Of a stretch of DNA of 64,000 nucleotides, positions 1 to 10,099 are shown piece by piece. The stretch spans positions 3,224,001 through 3,288,000 of the forward strand of contig JASJZC010000004.1 of NCBI GenBank assembly GCA_037178855.1. The letters are read 5' to 3'. The stretch comes from Oscheius sp. JU75. Lineage: Eukaryota; Nematoda; Chromadorea; Rhabditida; Rhabditidae. The position numbers and the translations under genes were made by a program. Position 1 is the first letter of the stretch. Every line of letters begins with the position of its first letter. The notes beneath the pieces were generated by a model. That model searched no databases, was not told the DNA's origin, and saw only the letters and a list, made by a program, of their open reading frames with translations.

Positions 1-535
1 CAAGCTGCCCAAGGAGTTTGAGATCATTGTGAGTACTCTGTACTTTGTTTTTCGATCTTCCTATGGTATACTTTAGGTGTCCCATCTGAAGAATCTCTAC
101 TACTCGCTGACTCCGAACTACGAGCTCATTCGTGCGCTTTTCTGTCAGATTCTTCGACGCGACTGTTCGAAGAATACAAAGCTCGATTGGGAGAAGGGCG
201 GGGAATTCGAGACTATCCTCCGGAAACAGTCTCTTCTTCATCCCGAGTTCGAGAAACCTTGTCCGCCTCTCATGGAAATTCTGGCCATCAATCGGACGAC
301 GGCCAATCTGAAGGAGGATACAATCCCAATCGCCCAGCCTGACTATCCTGCCATGACACATTTTTTGATCGACGACACGATTAAGACTCCGAGCAGCGGA
401 GCTCAGGAGGAAGCAAGTAATAATAATAAAAAGAAGTGGAACATTGGTGTGGACTGTGGCAAACTGAGCGGTAACAACAAGTACGCCTACAGGGCCAAGA
501 GCAGACCTTCAGAAAGGGTCCAGAAGCATGATTAG
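1..535 (+). CDS. Casein kinase 1/TTBK-type protein kinase, C-terminal end (partial)
   Basis: Only the 3' end of this gene lies in the window. The first exon (to 28) reads KLPKEFEII and is joined over a 48-nt intron (29-76) to an exon at 77-535 beginning VSHLKNLYYSLTPNYELI. This is the end of the kinase C-lobe in the CK1/tau-tubulin-kinase family, where a leucine-proline-rich helix is followed by a Y-x-x-x-P-(D/N)-Y-x-L-(I/F) segment. About 100 residues of low-complexity polar and basic tail follow, typical of the many nematode CK1-like kinases. The catalytic HRD and DFG motifs lie upstream of the window, so activity cannot be judged. A polyadenylation-like AATAAA is at 550. The gene converges on the truncated prolyl 4-hydroxylase gene. 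CK1 versus TTBK subfamily is not resolved. Confidence 0.72.
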
Positions 536-570
536 CCGAAACAGTAATCTAATAAAAATCTAGCCCTAAA

Positions 571-600
571 TGTGTGTGTGTGTGTGTGTGTATGTGTGTC
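571..600. repeat. (TG)n microsatellite
   Basis: A near-perfect TG dinucleotide tract with one TATG interruption. It lies in the 206-bp gap between the convergent kinase and prolyl 4-hydroxylase genes, exactly where the latter loses its expected catalytic exons. Confidence 0.9.
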
Positions 601-740
601 TGAAGCTCTATTTTTCTAATTTGTCATTTACTTTGTGACATCAATTACTCTTTGCAAGTCAAGTCAAAATAGAGTCAGTTTAAGAGATGCGTCTCTGGGA
701 GAACGTTGCTTCTGCCACGGTATCCCGACTAAAACATCAT

Positions 741-2383
741 CTACCTGTCACGAGCCCTACTTGTTCTAGCAAATAATACCTGTAGTTCTTCAGCGGTCTC
801 CATTTCTAAGTTTGTCATCAAGTCAATCCTTCTGTTCACAGTATGAACCGCTTCGTGCTCCCAGTCTTTCAGCCAGGCACTGCAAACTTTTTTTTTTTAA
901 ATTCACGTAAAAAAAACCTTTTGCTAATTCGGTAGGTAGCAGTTACAAGTTTTCCAGAAGCAGCGTCGTGTACTGTAGCCCGAGCGAGTTTTGGCTTAGC
1001 GAGTTCCTGAATCTCTGCGATCTCCTCGTCACTGATAACTTCTTTGAAGAGGACTGCTAGTGGGTTGAATCGTAAGATTTCTACCTAAAAAAACAGGGTG
1101 TTTGACTTGGATAACACGGCTACTTTGATCGGAGCATAGACTAGGAAGGGGCGGTCCCTCTTCAGGTAGCAGTACAATTGTGAGGTCTCTTTCTCACTGA
1201 CAGGAACTTCTCCACGACAAAGAGCCTCATACATTGTTCTCTCTTTGTTGCCCAAAGCACTCTCAGGACGACGGTTGTCCACCGAGCCCAAGAATCGCCG
1301 CATGTCACTTTTGCGGACTCCTTCCTGACCCAGCAGATCCTCGTACCATTTGACGTTACCTTTGGCGCGGGGGTGTACAGGGTCTGTAAGAGGAAAGTAA
1401 GACTCCGAACAAGATGTCCATGGAATTGGTTTCCATCGCTCAAGTTTTGAAAAAAAAAGCAACAGTGGAATTCGATGCAGTATTGGGGAAAATGAGAAAA
1501 GTATCGTAAGAAACGTGAGATTTTACTGAAGTCTTTTGGAGCCGAGTACTGGTATCTCACCCCATATCCCCACTTTCCCAACTACCTTTGACTCACTCAG
1601 TTTGTGGAGGTCCTCGGTCAGTTTGAGCGCATGCTTGAGGTTTCCCTGTTTGTAGAGAGAGAAAGCAAGATATTCCATGGCGTCTTCCTTGTTCGCCTGT
1701 CCATCTTCTCGCTCTCCTTCGATCTCAAGTAGTCTCATGGCCTCTTCCATCCACATAATAGTGTGGTAATAGTCTTCATCGTTGTAAGCGGCTCGTCCAA
1801 TCTCAAAGCAATCGTGAGCTGAAGTCATCAATTTCGCTGTAACCAGAAGACTCACAGTTAAACGTGTAGTTTCCCTGCTGCTGATAGATTTTCCCCGCAG
1901 CCAAGTCTTTCGGATCGAGACGGTAGGTATCCTGTAGTCGTAGAAGACCCGTAGCAGCACCTGTCAGATCCTCGTCAGTCGGATACCTCAGTCCCTCATA
2001 ATTGGCACTATCCAATGCTTCCAACAATTCTTTGGCCTGGTTTGACTTCATCTGCTTCTCAATCTCTTTCCATTCGAAGATCTTCTTCTTGATCATAAGG
2101 AAGGCATTGATCGGATTCGCAATGTCCTTCTCTCCGGTCTCGGCTTGCTTGGCATTGTTCTCTTGGTACCTGTCAGCCATTCTGAACTTGTTTCGATCAC
2201 GTTAGTTCCAGAAGAAACAAACTCTTTCAGCTTGGCCAGCCGTGTATTTTCCTTCTCAATATATTTAAGCAGAAGCTGAGGAATGGCTTTCTCCGACTCT
2301 AGCAGACCCTGCATATCTGCCACAGATGTGAACAAGTCAGCAGAGAGGACTGGCAGCAGTGCCACCACTCCTAACCACCACAT
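741..2383 (-). CDS. Prolyl 4-hydroxylase alpha subunit, truncated before the catalytic core
   Basis: The enzyme normally hydroxylates proline in collagen in the endoplasmic reticulum, using 2-oxoglutarate and iron. Six phase-consistent exons are 2383-2223, 2181-1856, 1818-1561, 1383-1124, 1084-918 and 879-741 (about 436 aa). A signal peptide (MWWLGVVALLPVLSA) is followed by DLFTSVADMQ, the hallmark P4HA N-terminus. Next come the peptide-substrate TPR-like domain (DCFEIGRAAYN, HPRAKGN, YEALCRGE) and the start of the catalytic domain (APIKVEILRFNP, VISDEEI, TATYRISK, METAEELQ). The frame then reads through a would-be GT donor (779) to a stop at 741. The double-stranded beta-helix with the H-x-D, distal His and 2-oxoglutarate Lys is absent, and nothing coding for it was seen before the convergent kinase gene. 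Family length is roughly 530-560 aa. The reading frame is otherwise intact, so this is either a recently truncated gene or an assembly join. The exon 3/4 boundary is the least certain junction. Confidence 0.85.
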
Positions 2384-3196
2384 TCCTAAAGCAAATATGT
2401 GAAGAAAATGAGATGAAGTATTGGAAGAAAGTAATAATGACCATAATTAGAATTAACCAAGGAAATGAAGAAAAGAAGCCAATTAATTGGGTGTGTAGCT
2501 GTTTTCTGGCGGAGACGGGCCAGCACAGCAGTCGGACTGACCAGCCGCTTCGATCGATCGGGAGAGACTTGGGATGACCTCCTTCGACCCCGGGATCGGT
2601 CAATCCGACGAAAAAGGAACAATTGCTCACAAAAAGAGATCTCGTTCGCAAGAGTAAATAGAATCAGTAGTTGAGGAAGGATGCGTACGGTCTTGTGCAA
2701 ACAATAAAGTACTGATCTCAAGACTCACTGGCAGGAGCCTGGACCACCAATTATAAACATCAACGGCATTGGACCCAAGGCCTTTTATACAGCTGGAAAG
2801 GGTTGTGCGCCAAGAGAGAACAACGATCCGAATGATGATTTCAACACTTTCAAGACGTCACTTTAGGATACACTCGACGAGAGCGAGTGGATTGGGAAAT
2901 GCTGTACGTTCTGGTCGTATGGAACAAATATGTTTCAAAAAAGTTTATCCTCCAGCTAATGGAAAATAAAGTCCTAAGAGATCATGAACAATAGATATTT
3001 GTACAAATCTGTTTAGCTTGTTCCAGATTCGTTCTATTCCTGCACAGAGAGCACGGACTTTTTTCGCGGCGTGGATACAGGTGGGCAGGAAACTGGCTGA
3101 ACAAACCTTAGTTAGGCCCTCTTAACACATAGCTCCCAAATCGGAAATCGCTCTCTTGCTCTTGTCGATCTCGTTCAAAGCTCTCTTTCAGACACT
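2384..3196. other. Intergenic region with a possible small exon remnant
   Basis: No complete gene could be built here. On the plus strand around 2850-2931 there is a short open stretch with protein-like composition (ESEWIGKCCTFWSYGTN) preceded by a TTTAG acceptor-like site and followed by AATAAA near 2966. It may be the last exon of an unrecognised or decayed secreted-protein gene. The rest is AT-rich with promoter-like sequence for the genes on both sides. The shared region would serve P4HA (minus) and the C6/TSR gene (plus). Confidence 0.4.
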
Positions 3197-5760
3197 ATGG
3201 CTCGACTTTGGGTCCAACTGGCTCTGTTAGCTGTGGTAGTCGAGGGATCCTTCTGGTGGACTGAGAAGGAACTGGAACCAACGACCAAAAGCTATGAGGT
3301 TTCCATTCCGTCCTTTGGTATTTGAAAGAGTTTAGAGTTCATATGAGGAGACTTTGGACCAGATGGAAGCTGAAGCACAGGCTATTTTTGGAAGTCAAGT
3401 ACACGTCTGGAGAGGACTTCGCAAATCAATGACTCGTTATTCATACCAGCAATTCACTCCCGATCGTCACAAGGTACAGTCGTATCTATTTGGAATAACT
3501 GTAGTTCAGAGAGCAGCTTGTGAAAAATGCTGCCCAGCAGTAATTGGAAATAGTACTTTCCAGGGAGTTGCCACGGAAAACGAACAATTCAACTATATCC
3601 AAGATGCTAATGGTAGGTTGAATGAGATTAGTGCAGTTTTTTTAAGGTTGTTACAATCTGCACATAACTTGCTCTGGTTATGGGAATGTTTTGATATTGG
3701 TGGACACGACCTCGGAAATGTTCGCCTTTATAAATTTCGCACCGGGAGACCTGTCTACTTTTAACACTATCGAGGCTGTCTTGCCCTGTACTCAGTACGG
3801 ATGGGGTGCTGGCGTTCCCGGCTCGGAAGTGATCAATAATGCATTTACTTGTCAAGGTTAAACTTGTTATACTATAAATAGAAATGATTCAGTTGATGGA
3901 GAAGCTCCAAACACGGCGACGACAAAGAGACCTCCTTTCTATTATTCGGAATGTGACACGACTTCCACCTCGACTACTTCGACCTCGACAACAAGTCCGA
4001 GTACAAGCAGTACATCCACATCGACTTCAACGTCGACTTCAACACCAACTAGTACCTCGACTAGTACTTCGACATCCTCGTCCACTAGTACATCGACTAG
4101 TACTTCAACATCCTCGTCCACTAGTACATCGACTAGTACTTCTACTAGCACCTCAACTAGTACATCGACTAGTACTTCAACATCCTCGTCCACTAGTACC
4201 TCGACTAGCACTTCTACTAGCACCTCAACTAGTACTTCGACTAGCACCTCCACAAGTACAAGTACTTCTACCAGCACTCCCACGAGTACTTCTACCAGTA
4301 CCTCGACGTCATCAACAAGTTCCTCATCGACCTCTTCAACTACACCAAGCACAACTACAGTAAAATGCTGTGTTTCTGGCGGACTCTGGTCCGAATGGGC
4401 ACAGACTCCAGCTCAATGTGCGGATTTTTGCGGCGCTTGTGGCAACGTCACAATGACTCGAACTTGTCTTTCTGAGGGTGAAGGCTGTCCTTGCACGTGA
4501 GGCAGTCTTACCATACAAAACCAGTTTCTAGAGGTCCTACTAGCTACAAGACACAGTGCAACACAGGAGTTTGTTACTACCCGCGGCAGAGCTGTTGTCC
4601 CGGATACACAGCTGCAATGGCAAATGGAACTTTTGTCTGTGCATCTGTGGTTAGTTTTAGTTGTTTTTCCTTCCCACAATATCCTCCTTCAGCCAACTCC
4701 AACAGAAGTAGCAGCCACAGCCACTCCAGGTTGTCCAACATGTTGTCCGGTCAACGGTATCTGGAGTGAATGGTCAGTCACGGCTTCTTGTAACGAAACC
4801 ACTTGTGGATCCTGCGGAATCCAGCACATGAAGAGGAAGTGTCTCTCAGAGAGTTACGGATGCTCGTGCACGTGAGTCCTTGTTTTCAAAAGAGATTGTG
4901 TACTCAGCTGACTCCCCTCCAAAGTAACAAAGTTATGATTTAGTGGAATAACTGATTGGGATCAAGTGTGTGCTAACAGCCCTTGTCTGTATCCTCGACA
5001 GACTTGCTGTGCTCCGTACACTAAAATTATAAGCATGAACTCCTTCGTCTGTGGCCCGATCCCAACGCCGCCTGTAAATGTTACGAGCACCACATGCTGT
5101 CCTCCAAGTATGTTAATGAGGGGGTCCAGAACAATTCGAGTTCAGGTGGGAATGGTCTATGGAGTGATTGGGGTACCTGGACTACTTGTAGTGCCACTTG
5201 TGGTCTCTGTGGCACTCGGTCTCGAACCAGAGTTTGCAGTTCGGAGAAATTCGGATGTTCTTGCACGTTAGTTGTTCCTGAACTGTAATCAACAAACCCA
5301 GTGGCGAATCGACACAATCGGAGCCATGTGGATATGCTCAATGTTCAACTGGTAGTCCCTGCTGCTCCGGAAAATTCGAAGCTGTTGGTTACGACGGATT
5401 CAAATTCTGCCAAAATGCCCAAGTCTGTAAACTTTCAATCTGAAAACAATTTTTCAGCCCGTACAATGTGCTGGCCAATGGGGTTCTTGGATGGACAAGA
5501 CAGGCTCCACATGTAATGACACCTGCGGAATGTGCGGCCGAGTCGCTCAAGTTCGCTACTGCCTCCCAGCTGGATGTCAATGCACGTAAGTAGTTATTTT
5601 TTCTCCTCTTTTTTCTCCTTCTTTTCTTTCGCATGACAGTTTCAGAGGCGTCTTCGAAGCCATCAATTTTTGTAAGTCCGGTGTCTGTATGTATCCAAGA
5701 TCCTCTTGTTGTTCACCTTTTGTCAAGAAGATCGTTGGCGGAGGATTCGTGTGTGCGTAG
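3197..5760 (+). CDS. Secreted C6-like / Ser-Thr mucin / four thrombospondin-repeat protein
   Basis: Twelve phase-consistent exons: 3197-3298, 3336-3473, 3510-3612, 3647-3856, 3893-4496, 4532-4649, 4693-4871, 4944-5107, 5146-5266, 5302-5422, 5458-5585 and 5640-5760. Order: a signal peptide (MARLWVQLALLAVVVEG); a cysteine domain resembling the nematode C6 domain (CEKCCPAVIGN to NNAFTCQ); a long Ser/Thr tract; then four modules. Each module starts like a thrombospondin type 1 repeat (LWSEW, IWSEW, LWSDW, WGSW), has C-x-x-C-G, ends in GC.CT, and is followed by a conserved tail with two adjacent cysteines (YPRQSCC, YPRQTCC, TGSPCC, YPRSSCC). Most modules are cut by an intron at the same codon, after the terminal C-T, suggesting tandem exon duplication. 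CTTTCAG sits 5 nt before the ATG, so the mRNA is probably trans-spliced. Likely an extracellular or cuticle/mucus glycoprotein; the specific function is unknown. Confidence 0.8.
3956..4345 (+). repeat. Ser/Thr codon minisatellite (mucin tract)
   Basis: A degenerate tandem array of 6- to 15-nt units built on ACT-AGT, TCG-ACT and TCC-ACT, encoding almost only serine and threonine. It lies inside exon 5 of the C6/TSR gene and keeps its frame throughout, so it works as a heavily O-glycosylatable spacer. Length polymorphism between strains would be expected from its repeat structure. Confidence 0.85.
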
Positions 5761-5966
5761 ATTGATGAATGAAATATTGTTATAATCAGCATTCTTTTGG
5801 TTAGTTGAGAGAATCGGTATCCATAAAAGAATGAGATCTCGCCCTTCAATGCGACGCTTTGGACCCAAAAAGAGGGGTGCAGATGTTCGGGCGAGTTCAT
5901 CAAGATCGGCGCCGGGAAGAACATGGACATCAGGCGTAAAAATCTGTCTCCCGCAGTCCAAACGCA

Positions 5967-7443
5967 ATGATGACCAATTGTTTTTCCTTGAAAAAATCGA
6001 GCAGCTTCCTTCTACTCGCTATCATCGTAACCAGTTGTTTTTTTCTGTATTCACAGTCACTAACTAACTAGTCCGTCCTCTTTCATCATGGACGTCCCAA
6101 AACAATCAAGTAGATTCTTCTTTTGAGATCAGTACAAGACACTCAGAACGACAAAGAACCAACTTGGAGGTTGTGATAACAAACACAATATCCATTTCAT
6201 CAATATCTACAGTAGCTCAGAGAAAGACTCCATCTTCCATGCCTACATAGATGAGCATGTAAACGATACAATCGGATCAGATGAGGAGCCCGAAAGCAAC
6301 AACCCGCTCGTAATTTTGGCTGCCTATGAGTACGAGAGTCACATGACAGTTTCTTTGCAGAATTCTGGAATCACCGGGTGTGTAATCTACTTAAACAATT
6401 GAACAACTATTTCAGAATGACCGTGTACTGCCACTTTTTGAACGACAGATTTGAACCGATTGGTCGACCCGAGCCTGGAAGTCTCATACCAAAGTACATT
6501 GTGAATTGTTGCAAAAGAGATGGAGCTTCTTTTGTTGGTGCTACTGTGAAAGAATACGAGACAGCAGTCAGTTTTGTTCCAATCATCAAAAGAAGCCAAG
6601 AACCTGGTAAGTGCTGCTGTAGACTTATCTTAAAGTTATTTCAGCTGCTACACAGCTACGTCAAGACAGGAGAGATTGAAGTTATTTTCATGACTGAGCA
6701 CATTCAAAGACAAGATTGGACATGGCAGATGGTCGCAGTGGCTGTATGAGTGCATACGAATCAGAAAGTACCTCTTAGGATTGTCTTGCTCGTAGCCGTA
6801 ACAATTCATATTACGTTATTTTCCAAGATATTGACGAGAGAATCACACCCGTTCAGAATGGTACTCTTAAGGAACACACAAAGTAAGCAGCTCTTTTATG
6901 ATTACAAGAAAATGCATTCAGGAACATTTTATCTAACAATTCCTCTATCGGAATGATAGTCTTTCGAACCCAGTGGGTGATGCAAGATAAGCTCCCGCCG
7001 ATAGTCTATGAGGTAGAATTTACAAACGCACAATCATAATTTCAATGAAGAGAAACAAGACACTGGAAACCCATCTTCCCACTCTTGTCTTCCACAATAG
7101 TACAGGCATTGCACCTGCTGGTCATACTGCCAAGAATATTCTGGATCCACTGAAGGTGTTCTCTATGCATATACATCAACCAAAGCTCATGTATCCAGGA
7201 TTTGTGAAACATCATGTTCCAGTTGAAGATTTTTATATCCGGTAACATCCGGTGTGCTGAAAACAGCCATATTTCAGTCATTATCGAGACATCGCCATCA
7301 GCATATGGGGTTCGGAATGGTTGCCTACAGTAAACTCCTTCGGTGACTTTACCAATACGGACTATCCAAAAGAGTTGTTGGGAAGGCTTTATAATAACGT
7401 GAAACAGCGTCTGGATTCTGTATACGAGCCCATTGCCGTGTAG
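5967..7443 (+). CDS. Family 92 glycosyltransferase (DUF23), internally shortened
   Basis: GT92 enzymes are type II Golgi proteins that add galactose to glycans, including core fucose in nematodes. The first exon (5967-about 6055) encodes a short cytoplasmic tail and membrane anchor (SSSFLLLAIIVTSCFFLYS). Its splice to the second exon (about 6133-6377) is not resolved. Then come 6416-6743, 6779-6882, 6922-7012, 7051-7241 and 7278-7443, all phase-consistent. GT92 landmarks are YVKTGEIEVI, DCLARSRNN, VIFQDIDERITP with the metal-binding D-x-D, a vH..QPK block and a C-terminal HYRDI. The segment that normally precedes YVKTGEIEVI (an L-S-V-C-x-A-P-L-like start and the following helix, about 40 residues) is missing; a 15-residue stretch (GKCCCRLILKLFQ) joins the flanks in frame at about 6604-6642. 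This may be an unspliced intron remnant or a deletion, and activity is doubtful. An acceptor (CCCGCAG) lies 10 nt before the start codon. Confidence 0.72.
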
Positions 7444-8101
7444 CATAAAACTCTTGAACGCCAACTGTTATTGGGAAGAAGAGACACTTTGCACTGGAGG
7501 AGCTCACTCCAGCTGCTCTTTAGATTGTTCCACTAAATTTCTTTCGAGCTGCTGAGGAATCACTTTTGAATGATCAGATATCCATCTTGCTTGATCCCGG
7601 GCCGCTGTCTTTATCGCTTACAGCAGCCCTTCATTATTTCCGTGTTCTAATGTTTCCTCGACCTCATATTCCTAGTCTCGTCGCCAACTGCTAACTAGTA
7701 ATAGGCCCTCAGTTTTGACTTAGCATTGAAAACAGACTTCTTCAACAGCCTCCCAAGTTTCCCAAAAGCGTCAACTTAGTTCTTGATATGCGGCTTTTTT
7801 CTTATTCTTAACATGCGGCTTCAGCTTTTTTTTTCTCGTGGTGACGCACGGACGGACGGACAGACACCATTGCACTTTAGTAGTAGAGAGATTTGGCTGG
7901 TAGACAACTTTGCCAGACTGGGTAGTTTTTAGACACTATCTGAAGAATGTTAATTTAAGTACAAACAGTCTCGCGCATGATGTTCCCATAGACCTTTGTG
8001 TAAGTCAATCCAAGGAAATGCGTAATCAAACTGGTGAACGACAAAACAAGTTCATCTACTGGTGACAAAACATGGACTCTCCGAGGACAAGAAGAGGGAT
8101 T
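7444..8101. other. Intergenic region, no gene seen
   Basis: No open frame with protein-family resemblance was found on either strand. The stretch holds one copy of a dispersed repeat (7703-7800) and AT-rich sequence, and separates the GT92 gene from the decayed galactosyltransferase. Confidence 0.6.
7703..7800. repeat. Dispersed repeat copy, shared with 50451-50550
   Basis: The core TTGACTTAGCAT(T/C)(G/A)AAAACAG is followed by a C-T-T-C / AGCCT / AAGTT series, then GTC-(A)-ACTTA-(G/A)-TTCTTGA-(T/C)-AT. The same order of blocks occurs in an intron of the Kunitz/lustrin gene. The two copies differ by substitutions and one short insertion, so they are old members of one family. Confidence 0.55.
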
Positions 8102-8551
8102 GCCCATCTGTCCTAGATTACCTCTTTATTTGGAAGGAGTGATCAGGTGGATCTTGAGAGCATAGAGCTAGATCGGAATGGGCAGAGTGAACGTCAAAAC
8201 AGAGAAGTTCTCGGCCATTGAAAAAGGTTATTCAATGCTGACTCCGGGAGGGGAATGACCGCCTTCTAACTGAAATGACCGCCCCAGACAAAAGGTTTGG
8301 AGAGAGATGTGAAGAATATGTCGTGGATCCACGTAGCTATAATAGTTCCTTATCAAGATCGCGAATCTCACTTGAAAGTGCTTCAAAAATTAGCCTTTTT
8401 CCTACAAAAACAACCGCTAGATTACGCCATAATCGTTATGGAACAAGTCGAAAAGAGACCATCAACAGGGCGAGTAATTATAGCATTGGCAATCGATCAA
8501 ATGGAAACTCTCACTGGCTTTTCGAAATGGGGTCAACATTACAATCTGTAG
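8102..8551 (+). pseudogene. Decayed beta-1,4-galactosyltransferase (GT7 family) fragment
   Basis: GT7 enzymes transfer galactose or GalNAc in the Golgi. Pieces of the conserved N-terminal half appear in order but in different frames: ICPRLPLYLEGVI near 8104; VNVKTEKFSAIEKG and MLTPGGE at 8188-8259; then, after two in-frame TGA codons, VAIIVPYQDRESHLKVL and QPLDYAIIVMEQV from 8326; then a frameshifted ETINRASN at about 8457, where the family has F-N-R-A. The TGA codons fall where the family has tryptophan (GG-x-W) and cysteine. The catalytic second half (D-V-D and W-G-W-G-x-E-D-D) was not found. This is a pseudogene with stops, a frameshift and 3' loss, next to another damaged glycosyltransferase and upstream of a foldback element. 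Confidence 0.75.
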
Positions 8552-8719
8552 ATGGTCGAAACGGGAGATAACCATACCAGAACTGTGTTTCCATTGAATG
8601 CTTCTCTGAAAATCGTATACAACGGTTTGTAACGCAACAAGTTTTTAATATTTGAGTCTCTCCATGGGGCTGAGTTCTGAAACCTCATAATGATTATGGG
8701 CTTTCAAGCCCAAAATTCA

Positions 8720-9164
8720 TGGTAGTAGTTAAACAGGCGCCCCGGTTCGATTTTACGCGAAATTGCGTACGACGTACGCAAAACTACGGCTTGGCGCGAA
8801 TTAATTTTTTTTCCTCGTTTATCGTCGTTTTACCCATTTCTCGACATTTTTTTTTACATTTTCTGTCTGTTTATAGTGTTGCTCGACTTCTTTCAACATA
8901 CCGCACCTTGGAATCAACAAAAAGCTATCATTTGATAAAAATATTGCCTAAAAAATGGGAAATTTCTAATAAAACTTCGGTGCGGTACGTCGAAAGAAGT
9001 CGAACAACACTATAAACAGACTGAAAATGTAAAAAAAAAAGTCGAGGAATGGGTAAAACGACAAAAAACGAAAAAAAAACTAATTCGCGCCAAGCCGTAG
9101 TTCTGCGTACGTCGTACGCAATTTCACGTAAAATCGAACCGGGGCGCCTGTTTAACTACTACCA
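8720..9164. mobile_element. Foldback/MITE-type element with ~190-bp terminal inverted repeats and 6-bp target duplication
   Basis: The left end starts TGGTAGTAGTTAAACAGGCG and the right end is its exact reverse complement. The arms stay complementary for about 190 bp, with scattered mismatches, to a short unique centre near 8905-8970. Each arm carries a small palindrome, TGCGTACG(A/T)CGTACGCA. The element is flanked by AATTCA at 8714-8719 and again at 9165-9170, a 6-bp target-site duplication. The open frames inside (8719-9015, 9049-9291) run through the repeats and resemble no transposase, so this is a non-autonomous element. The transcript would fold into a long hairpin. Confidence 0.9.
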
Positions 9165-9643
9165 AATTCATTATGAGTTTCCAGAACTTACCCCCTCCTG
9201 CAAAGACTTCGGCTCAAATTTTTTTTCTTCTGGATTTAGGCCTTACCTGAAGTTTTGTCTGCAAGTACATAATAGTCGCAACACGACTTGAAAGAGGGTC
9301 CCCCACTAACTAGACAGTCCGCTTCGAACTGGTCTGCAACACGGTTCTACGCGGCAGACTCATGTTCTCTGGGCCAGCAACTAAAATTATAATTCAGTTT
9401 TTTTAAGTTCAAAAAAAGTTTAGGCTTGACCCAAATTTAGCGAGGGGTACATCTCTACTACAAATTTTGCGAGAGGTAATCATAATAACTATGGACTAGT
9501 TGATACCTGCATACAAACAATCCTAAAAATCGTGCTATGCGCCATACAAGAAATTGCTGAGCATGAAAGTTTATTGGAACCGTAACAAACAACAACTACT
9601 TTTCAACCTACGAAACACAACAACGATACGAGATTCGATAAGC
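9165..9643. other. Intergenic region, no gene seen
   Basis: AT-rich sequence between the foldback element and the 3' end of the HSP10 gene. No coding or structured feature was recognised on either strand. Plus-strand open frames that overlap HSP10 are shadows of it. Confidence 0.6.
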
Positions 9644-10099
9644 TTAGTGGAAGACACCGAGGAGATCCTGTTCACGGAAGATGGAGTATTCCTTCTCTTC
9701 AACGACGACTTTGGTACCTCCATACTCGGGCAACAGGACACGGTCTCCGGCTTTGACAGAAAGAGGTACGAGCTCGCCTCTCTCATTTCGAGCTCCAGGG
9801 CCAGCAGAGACTACAGTAGCTTCGAGGACCTGAACGAATAAGTTTAGCTAGAAAGAATAAACTAATCCTACCTTTCCTTGAGCCTTTTCAGGAAGCATAA
9901 TTCCTCCTTTGGTCTTAGTCTCGGCAGCCACTCTTTCGACGAGAACGCGGTCATGAAGAGGTTTGAAGGATTTAAGAATATCAGTGGCCTGGAAAACAAC
10001 AATAAGTGATGGTATATAAACGTTGTTTTCCTATACAATTTTCCTTTTCCAACCAACTGAAAGACTTACAGCGGCTCGACGAAGGGCAGAGAAAAACAT
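9644..10099 (-). CDS. HSPE1 homolog: Mitochondrial 10-kDa chaperonin (HSP10/GroES)
   Basis: Co-chaperonin that caps HSP60 in the mitochondrial matrix. Three exons, 10099-10070, 9988-9872 and 9829-9644, are in phase and give about 110 aa. The short first exon ([10 protein letters not shown]) looks like a mitochondrial presequence. The GroES fold follows: [13 protein letters not shown], the mobile-loop region [26 protein letters not shown], and the ending [14 protein letters not shown]. Length matches the family with a short extension. It is divergently arranged with HSP60 across 374 bp, an arrangement also known from other animals, including humans, which supports joint regulation. Confidence 0.95.

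Noticed and set aside
2337-2721. Overlapping frames on both strands upstream of P4HA
   Set aside because: All read similar low-complexity sequence in several frames, with no splice partners or family motifs.
2769-2969. Small secreted-protein gene on the plus strand
   Set aside because: One frame looks protein-like near 2850-2931, but no ATG, signal peptide or consistent splice structure could be built.
3942-4352. Antisense Val/Glu/Leu repeat protein across the mucin tract
   Set aside because: It is the complement of a Ser/Thr codon minisatellite in a well-supported exon.
8719-9291. Open frames inside the foldback element as a transposase
   Set aside because: They run across the inverted arms and encode basic low-complexity peptides without DDE or other transposase motifs.
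9554-9841. 95-aa plus-strand frame over HSP10
   Set aside because: Shadow of HSP10 exon 3 on the minus strand.
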